Shown here: positions 23,482-31,551 of the stretch, one piece after another
Position numbering within the stretch: position 1 is the stretch's first letter
How the letters are laid out: every line of letters begins with the position of its first letter
Assembly (NCBI GenBank): GCA_934095865.1
Contig: CAKOKU010000001.1
Location: 62,001 to 126,000 of the forward strand
Source of the DNA: an uncultured Bacilli bacterium
Lineage (GTDB): Bacteria > Bacillota_I > Bacilli_A > RF39 > UBA660
Reading direction: 5' to 3'
Length of the DNA stretch: 64,000 bases
The notes under the pieces: generated by a model
Told to the model about the DNA's origin: nothing
What the model saw: only the letters and a program-made list of their open reading frames with translations
Database searches by the model: none
Made by a program: the position numbers and the translations under genes

Positions 23482-25599
23482 ATGAATGAAACTGTTATAA
23501 AAGAATTAATAAGTATTTTGAATATTAAAGAGAGCCAAATTAAGGCGGTCTTAAACTTACTTAGTGAAGGAGCAACTATTCCTTTTATTGCTCGTTACCG
23601 TAAAGAAGTAACTGGTAATCTTAATGAAGATGAAATAAGACAGATAGAAGCTTCTTACCGTTATCAAGAAAATATGTTAAAGAAAAAGGAAGATGTTATT
23701 CGCCTAATTGATGAAAAAGGGTTACTTACAGAGGAAATAAGAAATAGTATTTTGGCGGCAAGTAAATTAGCAGAAATAGAAGATATTTACCGTCCTTTTA
23801 AAGAGAAAAAGAAAACAAAGGCTACGGAAGCTATTAAAGCAGGTTTGGAACCTCTTGCTAAAAGAATAATGGCTTTCCCACTTAATGGCAGCATAGAAAA
23901 TCTTGCTAGTGGGTATAATATGGAAGTAGATAAAGCCTTAGAAGGTGCATCATATATTATTGCTGAATGGATAAGTGATAATCATAGTAGTAGAAAATAT
24001 ATTCGTGGATATATTGAAAATACCGGCTTTATTGTTTCAAAAATGGCCAAAAAGGCAGTTGATGAAAAAAAGATATACCAAATGTACTATGATTTTGAAG
24101 AACGTATTAAATATGCTAAGCATTTTCACGTTTTAGCTATGAATAGAGGTGAAGCTGAGAAAGTTTTAAGTATTGATTTAGAATATGACTATGATTATAT
24201 TGTTCAAAATCAAGAGCAAAAATTTATTAAAAATGAGAAATCTTTTGTAGTAGATATAGTAAAAAATGCTATTAAAGATGCCCTAAAAAGACTTATTTTA
24301 CCCAGTGTTGAACGGGAAATTAGAAATGAATTAATGGCTCTTGCTTCAAAAAAGGCTATCTTGACTTTCCAAGATAATTTAGATCATCTACTTTTAACTC
24401 CTCCAATCAAAAATTCTTGGGTTTTAGGTTTTGATCCAGCTTTTAGAACGGGATGTAAATTAGCTGTTATTGCCCCAACTGGTAATCTTGTTGATATTGC
24501 GGTTATTTATCCGCATGAACCGGTTAATGATAAAGTTGGCGCGGCCAAAAAAATTAAAGAATTAATAAATAAGTATAATATTAATGTTATTGCTATTGGT
24601 AATGGAACAGCTTCCCGTGAATCAGAAAAGTTTGTTAGTGAAGTAATTAAAGGAACTAATTGTAAGTATATAATTGTAAGTGAAGCTGGTGCCAGTATTT
24701 ATTCAGCTAGTCCATTGGCTAAGGAAGAATTTCCGGATTTAACAGTTGAAAAGAGAAGTGCTATTTCGATTGGTCGTAGATTACAAGATCCGTTAGCTGA
24801 ACTTGTAAAAATAGATGCCAAATCAATTGGGGTTGGAGAATATCAATACGATGTTAACCAAAAAGAATTAGGCGAAGGCTTAGATTTTACTGTTAGTAAG
24901 GTTGTTAATGAAGTTGGAGTTAATATAAATACTGCTTCTAATTCCATTCTTAAGTATGTTTCGGGTTTAACAAAGACAACTATTAATAAATTAATGGCTG
25001 CTAAACCATTTCAAAGTCGAAAACAAATAGAGGAGTTAAAAGGTATAAGCGCTAAAGTTTATGAACAGGCCATTGGTTTTTTAAGAATAAAAGATGGTCT
25101 TAATCCTTTAGATAATACGGGTATTCACCCAGAGTCTTATGGTTTGACTAACAATTTATTGGGAAAGTTAAATTTGGATATTAAAGATATTAATACTAAT
25201 GAATTTAAAGAAAAAATAGCCAGTGCTAATGCGAAAGAATTAGCTAGAATATTAGATAGTGATGAATTTACTGTTGGAGATATTTTAAAAGAATTACAAC
25301 ATCCTGGTTTAGATATTCGTGAAAACTTAGATATGCCAATATTAAAGAGTGATATTTTAACTATTGATGATTTAGTTATTGGGATGAAATTACAAGGAAC
25401 AGTTAGAAATGTTACTTCCTTTGGGGCTTTTATAGATATTGGTCTTCATGATGATGGTTTAGTTCATATTTCTAAAATGTCTAAAAATTTTGTTAAAGAG
25501 CCTAAAGACATAGTAAAAGTTGGTGAAATAGTAGATGTTTATGTGTGTGATATTGATAAGGAAAAAGGACAAGTAAGTTTGTCGCTAATTTCTATTTAA
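23482..25599 (+). CDS. tex: Tex-like S1 RNA-binding protein
   Basis: Nucleic-acid-binding protein related to Tex of Bordetella and YdcI of Bacillus, thought to act with transcribing RNA polymerase. Domain order: N-terminal helical region (ATIPFIARYRKEVTGNLNED), YqgF-like RNase H fold (VLGFDPAFRTGCKLAVIAPT), helix-hairpin-helix region around residue 490-560 (NTASNSILKYVSGLTKTTIN), and C-terminal S1 domain (MKLQGTVRNVTSFGAFIDIG ... DGLVHISKMS). Length 705 is normal. Confidence 0.95.
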   Translation: MNETVIKELISILNIKESQIKAVLNLLSEGATIPFIARYRKEVTGNLNEDEIRQIEASYRYQENMLKKKEDVIRLIDEKGLLTEEIRNSILAASKLAEIEDIYRPFKEKKKTKATEAIKAGLEPLAKRIMAFPLNGSIENLASGYNMEVDKALEGASYIIAEWISDNHSSRKYIRGYIENTGFIVSKMAKKAVDEKKIYQMYYDFEERIKYAKHFHVLAMNRGEAEKVLSIDLEYDYDYIVQNQEQKFIKNEKSFVVDIVKNAIKDALKRLILPSVEREIRNELMALASKKAILTFQDNLDHLLLTPPIKNSWVLGFDPAFRTGCKLAVIAPTGNLVDIAVIYPHEPVNDKVGAAKKIKELINKYNINVIAIGNGTASRESEKFVSEVIKGTNCKYIIVSEAGASIYSASPLAKEEFPDLTVEKRSAISIGRRLQDPLAELVKIDAKSIGVGEYQYDVNQKELGEGLDFTVSKVVNEVGVNINTASNSILKYVSGLTKTTINKLMAAKPFQSRKQIEELKGISAKVYEQAIGFLRIKDGLNPLDNTGIHPESYGLTNNLLGKLNLDIKDINTNEFKEKIASANAKELARILDSDEFTVGDILKELQHPGLDIRENLDMPILKSDILTIDDLVIGMKLQGTVRNVTSFGAFIDIGLHDDGLVHISKMSKNFVKEPKDIVKVGEIVDVYVCDIDKEKGQVSLSLISI

Positions 25600-25622
25600 A
25601 AATAAAAGAAGAAAGTGATAAG

Positions 25623-27710
25623 ATGAAGAAAAAGAAAGTTAAGAAAAAAAATAAAGTAGTTAGTAATAATAAAAAAATTGCAGGAGAAAAAGAGTTTAAG
25701 ACTAATGAAGTTAAAAAGACATTAGAAACTGAATTTGTAAAAAATAATAAAATTAATTTATCTTTAATTACGTTTGGTTTATTACTTTATTTAGAAGTAG
25801 CTTATAAATTGATAATTTTTAGTGGCAAAAATCTTTTTTCTGTTAATACGTTAGTATTAGTAACTTTCCTAGGGTTTATAAGCTTTATAATAGGAACTTT
25901 AAGTAAGGCCAGTAAATCAAGTAAAAAAAATAAAATAATATATTTTGTTATAATGTTTTTAATTGTTTGTTGGTTTTGTATTTCTTTGGTTTTTAAAAAA
26001 GTTTTTAATACTTTCTTTTGTCTATCTATTTTAACATTAAGCGACCAAGCCCTAGCTTTTAGTGGTACGGTTATTAGAGAAACTTGTAAAAATATTGGTA
26101 GTATTTTAGTTTTATTACTTCCTTATTTATTCGTTTTAAAAATGAATACCAATTTTGATTTTAAGAAGTTAAATAAATCAACATTAAAAATAAATTTAAG
26201 TGGTTTTGTTGGTAGTTTATGTTTGTTTTTGGCTATTATGGGTGTAACTAAAAATAGCAATATGTCTTCTTATTATCTTTTTTATAAAATAAATAATAAT
26301 GCTTTAAATGTGGAACAATTGGGAGTTTTACCATCTTTTTACTTAGATGTTAAGCGTTTACTTTGGGGCTTTGATGAGGTTATTGATAATCCAAGTGATG
26401 ATAATTTGTATGAAGTAGAAGATGGGGTTAGTGGTAGTGAAGATACAGATGTAGATTATGGCTATAATACAGTTGACATTAATTTTGATGATTTGCTTAC
26501 TAATGAAAAGAATAAAACTTTAGTTACAATGCATAACTATTTTAAAAGTCTGGAAGGTACTAAGAGAAATGAGTATACTGGTTATTTTAAAGATAAAAAT
26601 CTAATTGTGATTATGGCAGAAAGCCTTAGTACAATTGCGATTAATGAAGAATTAACTCCAACCCTATATAAATTGAGTAATAACGGTTTTGTTTTTAATA
26701 ATTTTTATACACCTGTTAATTTAAGTACTATTGGAGGGGAATTTCAAGATTTAACTGGATTATTTGCTAATTTAAATGATCTTAATAGTTATTGGCGTAA
26801 AGGAACAAATTATTTTCCTTATGGATTTGGTACTATGTATAAAAACGCTGGTTATAGTGTTAAAAGTTATCATTCTAACAGTGCATATTTTCAAGATCGT
26901 AATGTTTATTTGAAAAATTTAGGTTTTGATTATTTTAAAGCGAGATATACTGGTTTAGAAAAATTAATGGATTGTAGTAAATGGCCACCAAGTGATTATG
27001 ATATGGTTAAGGCAACTATTGATGAATATATTAATGAAGACAAATTTATGACTTATTATGTGTCGGTTTCTGGGCATATGCCTTATAGTCGTAGTGGCAA
27101 TAATATAGTTGCAAAGAATTGGGATTTGGTTAAGAATCTTGATTTAAGTAATGAGGCTAAAGGATATTTGGCCGCCAACATTGAGCTTGATAAAGCTTTG
27201 GCATTTTTGATTGAGAGTTTAGAGGCCTCTGGGAAATTAGATGATACCGTCATTGCCGTAGTTCCTGATCACTATCCTTATAGTATGAATATCAATTCAA
27301 TTAATGAACTTTCTACGTATGAACGTGATGAAGTTGTCGAAGTAAATCATAATACTTTGATTATTTGGAACAATCAAATGGATAATATTCAAATAGATAA
27401 AGTAGCATCTCAGTTAGATTTTATGCCAACTTTATATAATTTATTTGGTTTAGAGTATGATAGTCGTTTATTTATGGGAAAAGATATTCTATCAGATACT
27501 TTAGGCGTAGCTTATTTTGCTAATCGGAGTTGGGTAACCAATGAAGGTACTTATTTTGCTTCAACTAATAAGTTTGCAGCTAAAGATAATAAAGAAGTTA
27601 GCGAAGAATATATAAAAAATATTAATAATTTGGTAGCCAATAGAATAAATATGAGCAAATTAATAATCGAGAAAAATTATTATAATGTTGTTTTTAATAG
27701 TAAGAAATAA
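25623..27710 (+). CDS. LTA synthase-family membrane phosphoglycerol transferase
   Basis: A Lys-rich cytoplasmic N terminus (~40 residues) is followed by about five membrane segments (to ~residue 210) and an extracellular sulfatase-fold domain. Metal and catalytic residues can be placed: Glu333 in VIMAESLS, the nucleophilic Thr369 in NLSTIGGEF, and the PDH motif in VVPDHYPY, with SGHMPYS between. This matches LtaS-like enzymes that transfer glycerophosphate from phosphatidylglycerol to lipoteichoic acid or glycolipids. The polymerised product cannot be told from sequence. It starts 23 bases after tex. Confidence 0.87.
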   Translation: MKKKKVKKKNKVVSNNKKIAGEKEFKTNEVKKTLETEFVKNNKINLSLITFGLLLYLEVAYKLIIFSGKNLFSVNTLVLVTFLGFISFIIGTLSKASKSSKKNKIIYFVIMFLIVCWFCISLVFKKVFNTFFCLSILTLSDQALAFSGTVIRETCKNIGSILVLLLPYLFVLKMNTNFDFKKLNKSTLKINLSGFVGSLCLFLAIMGVTKNSNMSSYYLFYKINNNALNVEQLGVLPSFYLDVKRLLWGFDEVIDNPSDDNLYEVEDGVSGSEDTDVDYGYNTVDINFDDLLTNEKNKTLVTMHNYFKSLEGTKRNEYTGYFKDKNLIVIMAESLSTIAINEELTPTLYKLSNNGFVFNNFYTPVNLSTIGGEFQDLTGLFANLNDLNSYWRKGTNYFPYGFGTMYKNAGYSVKSYHSNSAYFQDRNVYLKNLGFDYFKARYTGLEKLMDCSKWPPSDYDMVKATIDEYINEDKFMTYYVSVSGHMPYSRSGNNIVAKNWDLVKNLDLSNEAKGYLAANIELDKALAFLIESLEASGKLDDTVIAVVPDHYPYSMNINSINELSTYERDEVVEVNHNTLIIWNNQMDNIQIDKVASQLDFMPTLYNLFGLEYDSRLFMGKDILSDTLGVAYFANRSWVTNEGTYFASTNKFAAKDNKEVSEEYIKNINNLVANRINMSKLIIEKNYYNVVFNSKK

Positions 27711-27866
27711 ATAAGTATAATTTATGTCAATTAGCAAAAATATTTTGGTTAAAGTTTTCAGTTAAATGAGAAATAGTGTAAAATATTAGGTAATTATTAA
27801 TAAATGATAATTAAGACTTTAATAAGAAAGGAAAATCTTATATTAGTTAGAGATTAGGTAGTTATT

Positions 27867-29684
27867 ATGTGTGGAATTGCAGGATTTGTTGATAAAACAA
27901 TTAAAAATAAAGAAAAAGTAATTAAGGATATGGCGGAACGTATTAAATACCGTGGGCCAGATGGGGAAGGCTATTATATAGATGATAATGTTGCTTTGGC
28001 TCATCGTCGCTTGGCGATCATTGATCTTTCTAGTGGGGGTCAACCTCAATATAATGAAGATAAATCAATGGTAATAGTTTTTAATGGAGAAATATATAAT
28101 TTTGCTGAATTAAAAACTGAATTAAAAAAGTGTGGCCATAAATTTAGTAACAAAAGTGATACAGAAGTTATTATCCATGGTTATGAAGAATGGGGTACTA
28201 ATGTTACTAGTAAATTACGTGGAATGTTTGCTTTTGCTATATGGGATAAAAAGAAAGAATGTTTATTTATGGCAAGAGATGGCTTTGGAATAAAACCACT
28301 TTATTATGCTAAATTTGGTAATTCCTTTATGTTTGCATCAGAAATTAAAGCTTTCTTAGATCATCCTTCATTTAAAAAAGAGTTAAATAAAGAAATATTA
28401 AGTAGTTATTTATGTTTTAATTCAACTCCAACTGAAGAAACGTTTTTTAAAGGGGTCTTTAGAGTAAAACCTGGTTATCAACTTTTATATAAAGATGGTA
28501 AAATTCATAAAGAACAATTTTTTAAATTAGAGTTTGTTCCTAAAGAAGAAGATATGGATGAAATTGTTCAAAAAATAGATAAAGCTATGAGAAGTTCAGT
28601 TCAATATCATCAAATTAGTGATGTTCCGGTTGGTTCTTTTCTATCCAGTGGGATTGATTCTTCTTATTTAGTTTCATTAGCCAAACCAGCTAAAACTTTT
28701 ACGGTTGGCTATGATAATCCTAAATATGATGAGATAAGATATGCTAAAGATTTAGCGGATAAATTAGGAATAGAAAATGTTTCACATAAAATTACAAAGA
28801 AAGAGTATTTAGAAGCTTTTCCTAATATTATGTATCATATGGATGAACCACTTGCAGATCCTTCGGCAATTGCTCTCTATTTTGTTGCTGAGATTGCTTC
28901 TAAGGATGTTAAGGTTGTTATGTCTGGCGAAGGTGCTGATGAATTATTTGCTGGTTACTTAAATTACCGTGAAGAAATTGACCAAGCTTGGTATATGAAA
29001 ATTCCTTATTTCTTACGTCATACGGCTAGTTTCATGGCGTCTTTGTTACCAGAAGTAAGAGGCTTTAATTTTGTTTACCGTCGCGGTCAAAAATTAGAAG
29101 ATTATAATATTGGCCTTGGTAGAGTATTTAGAGATAAAGAAGCTAAAGCAATTGTTAATTATCCTAACCAGTTGGATACGAGAGATATTGTCGCTCCTTT
29201 ATATGAACAGTATAAAAATAATACTGATTTAGAAAAGAGACAGGCAGTTGACTTTTATTATTGGTTAGTTCAAGACTTCTTACATGCTGTTGATAGAACA
29301 ACTATGATGTTTGGCTTGGAAGCTAGAACACCTTTCTTAGATAAAGAAGTTTATGAAGTGGCTAAGTATTTGCCTAAATATGCTAAAGTAAATAAAGAAA
29401 CCACTAAAGTTGCGTTACGTATGGCCGCTAAAGAAGTCATTCCTAATGAAGCATATAAAAAGAAAAAACTAGGCTTTCCAGTTCCATTAAGAGAATGGAT
29501 AAGAGAAGATGACTTATATAATGAAATAAAAGATAAGTTTAATAGTCCGGCTGCTTGTGAATTATTTAACCATAAGAGAATCATTAAGCTTTTAGAAGAT
29601 CATAAGTCTGGTAAGAAAGATTGTTATAAAAAAGTATGGACAATTTATACATTCTTAGTTTGGTATGAGCAATTTTTTGCTTAA
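27867..29684 (+). CDS. asnB: Asparagine synthase (glutamine-hydrolysing)
   Basis: Makes asparagine from aspartate, glutamine and ATP. The mature N terminus MCGIAGF provides the catalytic Cys2 of the glutaminase domain, with RYRGPDGEG following. The synthetase half has the PP-loop SSGIDSSYLVSLA and the SGEGADELFAGY motif. Length 605 is normal. A bidirectional terminator follows. The 156-base upstream gap has a possible TAAAAT -10 near 27778-27783 and otherwise nothing recognisable. Confidence 0.95.
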   Translation: MCGIAGFVDKTIKNKEKVIKDMAERIKYRGPDGEGYYIDDNVALAHRRLAIIDLSSGGQPQYNEDKSMVIVFNGEIYNFAELKTELKKCGHKFSNKSDTEVIIHGYEEWGTNVTSKLRGMFAFAIWDKKKECLFMARDGFGIKPLYYAKFGNSFMFASEIKAFLDHPSFKKELNKEILSSYLCFNSTPTEETFFKGVFRVKPGYQLLYKDGKIHKEQFFKLEFVPKEEDMDEIVQKIDKAMRSSVQYHQISDVPVGSFLSSGIDSSYLVSLAKPAKTFTVGYDNPKYDEIRYAKDLADKLGIENVSHKITKKEYLEAFPNIMYHMDEPLADPSAIALYFVAEIASKDVKVVMSGEGADELFAGYLNYREEIDQAWYMKIPYFLRHTASFMASLLPEVRGFNFVYRRGQKLEDYNIGLGRVFRDKEAKAIVNYPNQLDTRDIVAPLYEQYKNNTDLEKRQAVDFYYWLVQDFLHAVDRTTMMFGLEARTPFLDKEVYEVAKYLPKYAKVNKETTKVALRMAAKEVIPNEAYKKKKLGFPVPLREWIREDDLYNEIKDKFNSPAACELFNHKRIIKLLEDHKSGKKDCYKKVWTIYTFLVWYEQFFA

Positions 29685-29724
29685 TAAAAAATACATAAGG
29701 TTTTTCCTATGTATTTTTATTTTG
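29685..29724. terminator. Bidirectional terminator between asnB and the convergent gene
   Basis: ATACATAAGG and CCTATGTAT pair across a T5 loop with one bulge; A run on the left, T run on the right. It serves both converging transcripts. Confidence 0.75.
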
Positions 29725-30733
29725 TTAAGCTTCTAGATTTGCTGTTGAGTTCTTGTTTTACGTCTTGATTAATTAAGGCAGTTATTTGATTAATTTCAGC
29801 AACACTTAAATTTTGTTCGCCAATGGAACCAATAGAACCGTATTTTCCATCATTAATGTAGCCACTTAAGTTTTCAAATCTATCTTTATAAACGTCTTTT
29901 TCATTCCAAAAATCGTTGCCATTAATTTCGTAATAAATGCCGGTTCCTAAGTTTAGGACTGGTACTAGAACTTTTTCACCATCTTTGTCTTTAATTAGTA
30001 GTTCAATAAAAAGAACATTATATTTTTCATTGTTATTGGCATCTTCTTTTACTTGTTCTAAGATTTCTTCATCACTTTTGTTTGCGTATTTTTTGTTTAA
30101 ATCATTTAAAATCGTTTTAACGGTTCTGATACTACCTTCTGTTCTTAGAAAAAAAACTTGTTGCTCTTCATTGGTTAAGAATTCACATGCTGGTCGGAAA
30201 TTGTAGGCTACCCAAAAATCAAATGTAAATAAACCATTAATTTCTGTATAAGTTCCGGCTTTAGAATCATAATCAAATAAGTAAAATTTATTGCCAGATT
30301 CTTTAGATTTAACATAACCAATACATTGGAAATACATGGATAAATCAACTTTGTCGTACCTAATTAATTCAGTTTCTTGACTTGGATCTTCTGAATTGCT
30401 AGTCGCGTTTTCATTAGGACTACTAGTTTCTGTTTCTTTATTATCAGTCTCATCATTTGAGCCAGTAGTTCTTGAACTGTCTTGCAGTGCTTTACTAGAA
30501 ACACTAAGTTCTGATTCTTTAGTCATTTCTGAAGTCACAAGTGACTTTTCTAACTCAGATTCTTCTTTAACATATTCACTAGAAATGCTACTAGAAGCAC
30601 TTTTTGGTTCTTGATATTTTTTAGTTGATTCATTAGCCCCTTTAGAAGACATTACTGCTGAGTAAAGGACATAAGCACCTACCATAAGCATTGCCATTGC
30701 AGCAGCCGCATCTTCGTGATTTCTTCCATTCAT
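29717..30733 (-). CDS. Unknown membrane-anchored protein with Ser/Thr/Glu-rich linker
   Basis: About 338 residues. The N terminus has one hydrophobic stretch (AAAAMAMLMVGAYVLYSAVM), followed by a ~95-residue low-complexity region rich in Ser, Glu, Thr and Asn that looks like an extracellular stalk or linker, and then a ~200-residue globular domain with several aromatic strands (YLFDYDSKAG, FDFWVAYNFRP). I do not recognise the domain. A strong AGGAGG precedes both a TTG at 30739 and the ATG at 30733; the ATG is used here. A -35/-10 promoter lies upstream, and there is no operon partner. Confidence 0.8.
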   Translation of the reverse strand: MNGRNHEDAAAAMAMLMVGAYVLYSAVMSSKGANESTKKYQEPKSASSSISSEYVKEESELEKSLVTSEMTKESELSVSSKALQDSSRTTGSNDETDNKETETSSPNENATSNSEDPSQETELIRYDKVDLSMYFQCIGYVKSKESGNKFYLFDYDSKAGTYTEINGLFTFDFWVAYNFRPACEFLTNEEQQVFFLRTEGSIRTVKTILNDLNKKYANKSDEEILEQVKEDANNNEKYNVLFIELLIKDKDGEKVLVPVLNLGTGIYYEINGNDFWNEKDVYKDRFENLSGYINDGKYGSIGSIGEQNLSVAEINQITALINQDVKQELNSKSRSLTK

Positions 30734-30783
30734 AAACAATTATTCCTCCTCTTATTAATAGAAGTTTCCTTCAACTGGTGATT

Positions 30784-30812
30784 ATCCTAGCACTAAGTTT
30801 ACAATATGTCAA
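30784..30812 (-). promoter_or_regulatory. Promoter of the Ser/Thr-rich membrane protein gene
   Basis: On the minus strand TTGACA (30812-30807), a 17-base spacer and TAGGAT (30789-30784), about 45 bases before the gene start. Confidence 0.6.
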
Positions 30813-30893
30813 GCACGTTACAAGTGGTAATGAGATTTTTAAGATAGTATTGAATAATTAATAATTATCTAAAAAAGTTTTTTGATAAAATAC

Positions 30894-30923
30894 TTGCTTA
30901 ATATCAATATTTAAGTATATAAT
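30894..30923 (+). promoter_or_regulatory. Promoter of the Leu T-box-leuS unit
   Basis: TTGCTT (30894-30899), 18-base spacer, TATAAT (30918-30923). The T-box leader begins just downstream. Confidence 0.65.
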
Positions 30924-30944
30924 ATGAGTTGTAAACGAAGAAGA

Positions 30945-31126
30945 AATTTAAAAGTAGTAGTATATGATGCTTTAAAAGAGAGTTTGTGGTTGGTGAAAAC
31001 AAATAAAGATAATATATGAACTTGTTTAAATTAGTTTAAATGGGTAATTCCTATATCAATTTAGAGTATAATGTTAAGGTGGTACCGCGTAAATTCGCCC
31101 TTATTTGGGAGTTTTGCGCGTTTTTT
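30945..31126 (+). ncRNA. T-box leader, specifier CUU (Leu)
   Basis: tRNA-sensing riboswitch controlling the downstream leuS unit. The T-box core AAGGTGGTACCGCG is at 31076-31089 and is followed by a terminator whose arms begin with CGCG and end with GCGCG (31116-31120), then a T run at 31121-31126. Stem I begins around 30945 (AATTTAAAAGTAG) and closes with GTTTAAATT near 31024; its specifier loop contains GAA followed by CTT (31021-31023), a leucine codon, opposite an AGTA segment, as expected for the S-turn of the specifier loop. Uncharged tRNA-Leu should stabilise the antiterminator. The rest of the 404-base gap before 31144 holds only the promoters listed. Confidence 0.92.
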
Positions 31127-31143
31127 ATTGGAGGTGTTGTCGA

Positions 31144-31551
31144 TTGAATACAATAATTTTTAATTTAATTTTCTTTGTAGTAGTCTTTCTAATAGTGTAT
31201 ATTTTTTGCTACTACATATCTGGAAGAATAAAAACGCCAAAGACTAGTGGCAAGAAAAATGGTAAGAAAAAGAAAGAAAAACAGTTTAAATATACTAATG
31301 AAGGTAGATTATTAATTATTCGTTATAATTTAGATGAAAAGAAAGTTGATTATCAAGAACTATTAAAATGGACAAGTTTTTGCAATGCTTTCATAATTAG
31401 TTTGACATCAACAATTATAAGTAATATTCCACTCAAAATCCAATGGCAATTATCAATTGCGTTTGTTCTACTCTTTGCACTTATATATGCAATATTTGAA
31501 ATTGTAGGAAGACATTTAAATAAGAAATGGGGAAAAGAAAATGACAAGTAA
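31144..31551 (+). CDS. Small membrane protein co-transcribed with leuS
   Basis: 135 residues. One N-terminal membrane segment (~residues 3-24), a Lys-rich cytoplasmic stretch (TSGKKNGKKKKEKQ), and two further hydrophobic segments towards the C terminus (~85-100 and ~100-120). The TTG start at 31144 is chosen because GGAGGTG lies seven bases upstream; the frame is open further back into the T-box terminator. It overlaps leuS by 11 bases. I know no leucine-related function for such a protein, so its place under the T-box is noteworthy. Confidence 0.7.
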   Translation: MNTIIFNLIFFVVVFLIVYIFCYYISGRIKTPKTSGKKNGKKKKEKQFKYTNEGRLLIIRYNLDEKKVDYQELLKWTSFCNAFIISLTSTIISNIPLKIQWQLSIAFVLLFALIYAIFEIVGRHLNKKWGKENDK

